This document shows, one piece after another, positions 5,829 through 6,702 of a stretch of DNA of 6,702 nt. A program made the position numbers and the translations under genes. Under the pieces are notes generated by a model. It had not been told where the DNA came from and made no database searches. It saw nothing but the letters and a program-made list of their open reading frames with translations. Source of the stretch: Thermoflexales bacterium (GTDB lineage Bacteria; Chloroflexota; Anaerolineae; S140-20); assembly GCA_015484715.1 (NCBI GenBank), contig WFUY01000141.1, positions 1 through 6,702 of the forward strand. The letters run 5' to 3'. Positions within the stretch are counted from its first letter, which is position 1. Every line of letters begins with the position of its first letter.

Positions 5829-6070
5829 CTGTCTCCATTCCCGCCCAGGGCGAGACGTGGTGGCTCTCCCTAGCTCTTACTGGAGGCGGGCTATGGTTGC
5901 CCTTCCTTCCTCTTCCCGTCTGCCTCCTTCGCCCTACTCCTTCCTGCTCGAAAGCTATGGGCTTTGCCGTTCATCGGGGATCAGGACCTGGATTCGGTGA
6001 ACAGACCCATGGATCTGAAGGCTATGGTCTCCCCACCTCCGCATCTGAAACTGTTGAAGGAGGATTTGGA
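5762..6070 (+). other. Long 5' untranslated region of the lamin-tail-domain gene, no gene seen
   Basis: This 300-nt stretch has no convincing coding frame. It begins with nested GC-rich inverted repeats (GGCAAG 5763-5768 with CTTGCC 5787-5792) and contains a strongly pyrimidine-rich tract (about 5900-5950). GCTATGG occurs three times, at 5890, 5954 and 6021. Each copy sits in a small potential hairpin: GGGC/GCCC (5888-5902), AAAGC/GCTTT (5951-5965) and AGGC/GTCT with one wobble pair (6019-6030). I do not recognise a known riboswitch class. Confidence 0.5.
6057..6063 (+). promoter_or_regulatory. Ribosome binding site of the lamin-tail-domain gene
   Basis: AAGGAGG ends 7 nt before the ATG at 6071, a full Shine-Dalgarno match that fixes this start. 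Confidence 0.88.
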
Positions 6071-6702
6071 ATGAAGCGATCGGTACGTCTTCTGCTCATC
6101 CTGATCGTGGGCCTGGGCCTCGTTCTCCTGCGCTTGGCTTACGTTCCGGCTCAGGCCGACGGTGCCACCCCGCTTCTCATCAGCGAAGTCCTCTACGATC
6201 CCCCCGGCCCTGAGCCGGATGGGGAGTGGATCGAGGTCTACAACCGTGGTGACACCACCGTGGACCTCCACGACTACAAGGTGGGTGACGACGAGAAGGT
6301 GCGCGGCGGGGCCGAGGGGATGATGCAGTTTCCCGCTGGAGCCACCCTCGATCCGGGAGAGGCGGTCGTCGTCGCCAACAAGGCTACGGCCTTCTTCAAC
6401 CTCTACGGCTTCAACCCCGACTACGAGATGTACGACTCCGACCCCAACGTCCCCGATATGATCCAGTACCTGGCTTGGAGCAACGGGGATGTCAACCTGC
6501 GTAACGCCGGGGATGAGGTCTTGCTGCTGGATGGGATGGACAATGAGGTGGACGCCCTCTCCTGGGGGGACTCCGACTACGCTTTCGGCGACTCCCCGGC
6601 CCCGGTGGTCGCCGAAGGCCATTCCCTGGAGCGGTATCCCCCCTACCAGGATACCGACACGGCCGATGACTGGCGAGACCAGCCATCGCCCAGCCCGGGC
6701 AC
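6071..6702 (+). CDS. Secreted lamin-tail-domain (LTD) protein, 3' partial
   Basis: The frame is open from 6071 to the window edge (210 residues). The N-terminus is a classic signal peptide: MKRSVR, a hydrophobic run LLLILIVGLGLVLL (7-20) and a probable signal peptidase I site at AQA|D (27-29|30). A lamin tail domain follows. LLISEVLYDPP (35-45), GEWIEVYNRGDTTVDLHDYKVG (51-72), FPAGATLDPGEAVVVAN (87-103), NLRNAGDEVLLLDG (142-155) and VDALSWG (160-166) match the beta-strand pattern and the EWIE..N core of bacterial LTD proteins. GHSLERYPP and DWRDQPSPSPG (183-210) look like the end of the domain entering a Pro/Ser-rich linker. Bacterial LTDs are extracellular modules often joined to nucleases, phosphatases or surface anchors; whatever follows here lies outside the window. 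Binding partners are unknown. It is transcribed away from murE and supported by a strong ribosome site. Confidence 0.88.
   Translation, partial: MKRSVRLLLILIVGLGLVLLRLAYVPAQADGATPLLISEVLYDPPGPEPDGEWIEVYNRGDTTVDLHDYKVGDDEKVRGGAEGMMQFPAGATLDPGEAVVVANKATAFFNLYGFNPDYEMYDSDPNVPDMIQYLAWSNGDVNLRNAGDEVLLLDGMDNEVDALSWGDSDYAFGDSPAPVVAEGHSLERYPPYQDTDTADDWRDQPSPSPG

Noticed and set aside
5762..6070. Known riboswitch (for example c-di-GMP or cobalamin) upstream of the secreted protein
   Set aside because: I looked for the conserved cores and found none. Only the repeated GCTATGG hairpins stand out.
5981..6622. Minus-strand frame of 213 codons opposite the lamin-tail-domain gene
   Set aside because: The plus strand has a strong ribosome site, a signal peptide and a recognisable domain; the minus frame is its shadow.

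Overview
The window is GC-rich (roughly two thirds G+C) bacterial chromosome with tightly packed genes. Four genes are clear and a fifth runs off the right edge. T-box regulation of an aminoacyl-tRNA synthetase, a TrpB2-type tryptophan synthase, a divergent MurE-like ligase, a lamin-tail-domain secreted protein and degenerate 7-nt repeat arrays together suggest Chloroflexota (Anaerolineae-like). This is an inference from protein style; no marker gene is present.

Layout. 1-813 (+) is the C-terminal two thirds of LarC, the nickel-insertion protein for the nickel-pincer cofactor; its start lies left of the window. It converges on trpB2 (885-2258, -) across a 71-bp gap that holds a perfect 10-bp hairpin. 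From 2259 to 2477 lies a non-coding stretch of degenerate 7-8-nt tandem repeats. trpS (2478-3539, -) follows, preceded by a long leader (about 3540-4019) that is a tryptophan-specific T-box riboswitch. The leader has a near-consensus promoter, a Stem I with a UGG specifier, the T-box sequence with UGGC, and a terminator with a U tract. murE (4051-5616, -) lies upstream, and its stop codon sits inside the -35 box of the trpS promoter. 5617-6070 is a divergent intergenic region. It has a near-consensus promoter for murE, an extended -10 promoter facing right, an 11-bp inverted repeat and a 300-nt untranslated region. This leads to a secreted lamin-tail-domain protein (6071 to beyond 6702, +).

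How it works together. The central unit is a tryptophan-responsive block. Uncharged tRNA(Trp) should stabilise the antiterminator and switch on trpS. If transcription continues through the repeats, it also switches on trpB2, which makes tryptophan from indole and serine. The cell would then raise charging capacity and indole salvage together. The most unusual point is a second terminator-like hairpin with seven U residues inside the leader, upstream of the antiterminator, within an insertion carrying two further hairpins. The MurE-like protein also departs from the usual motifs for third-residue selection.
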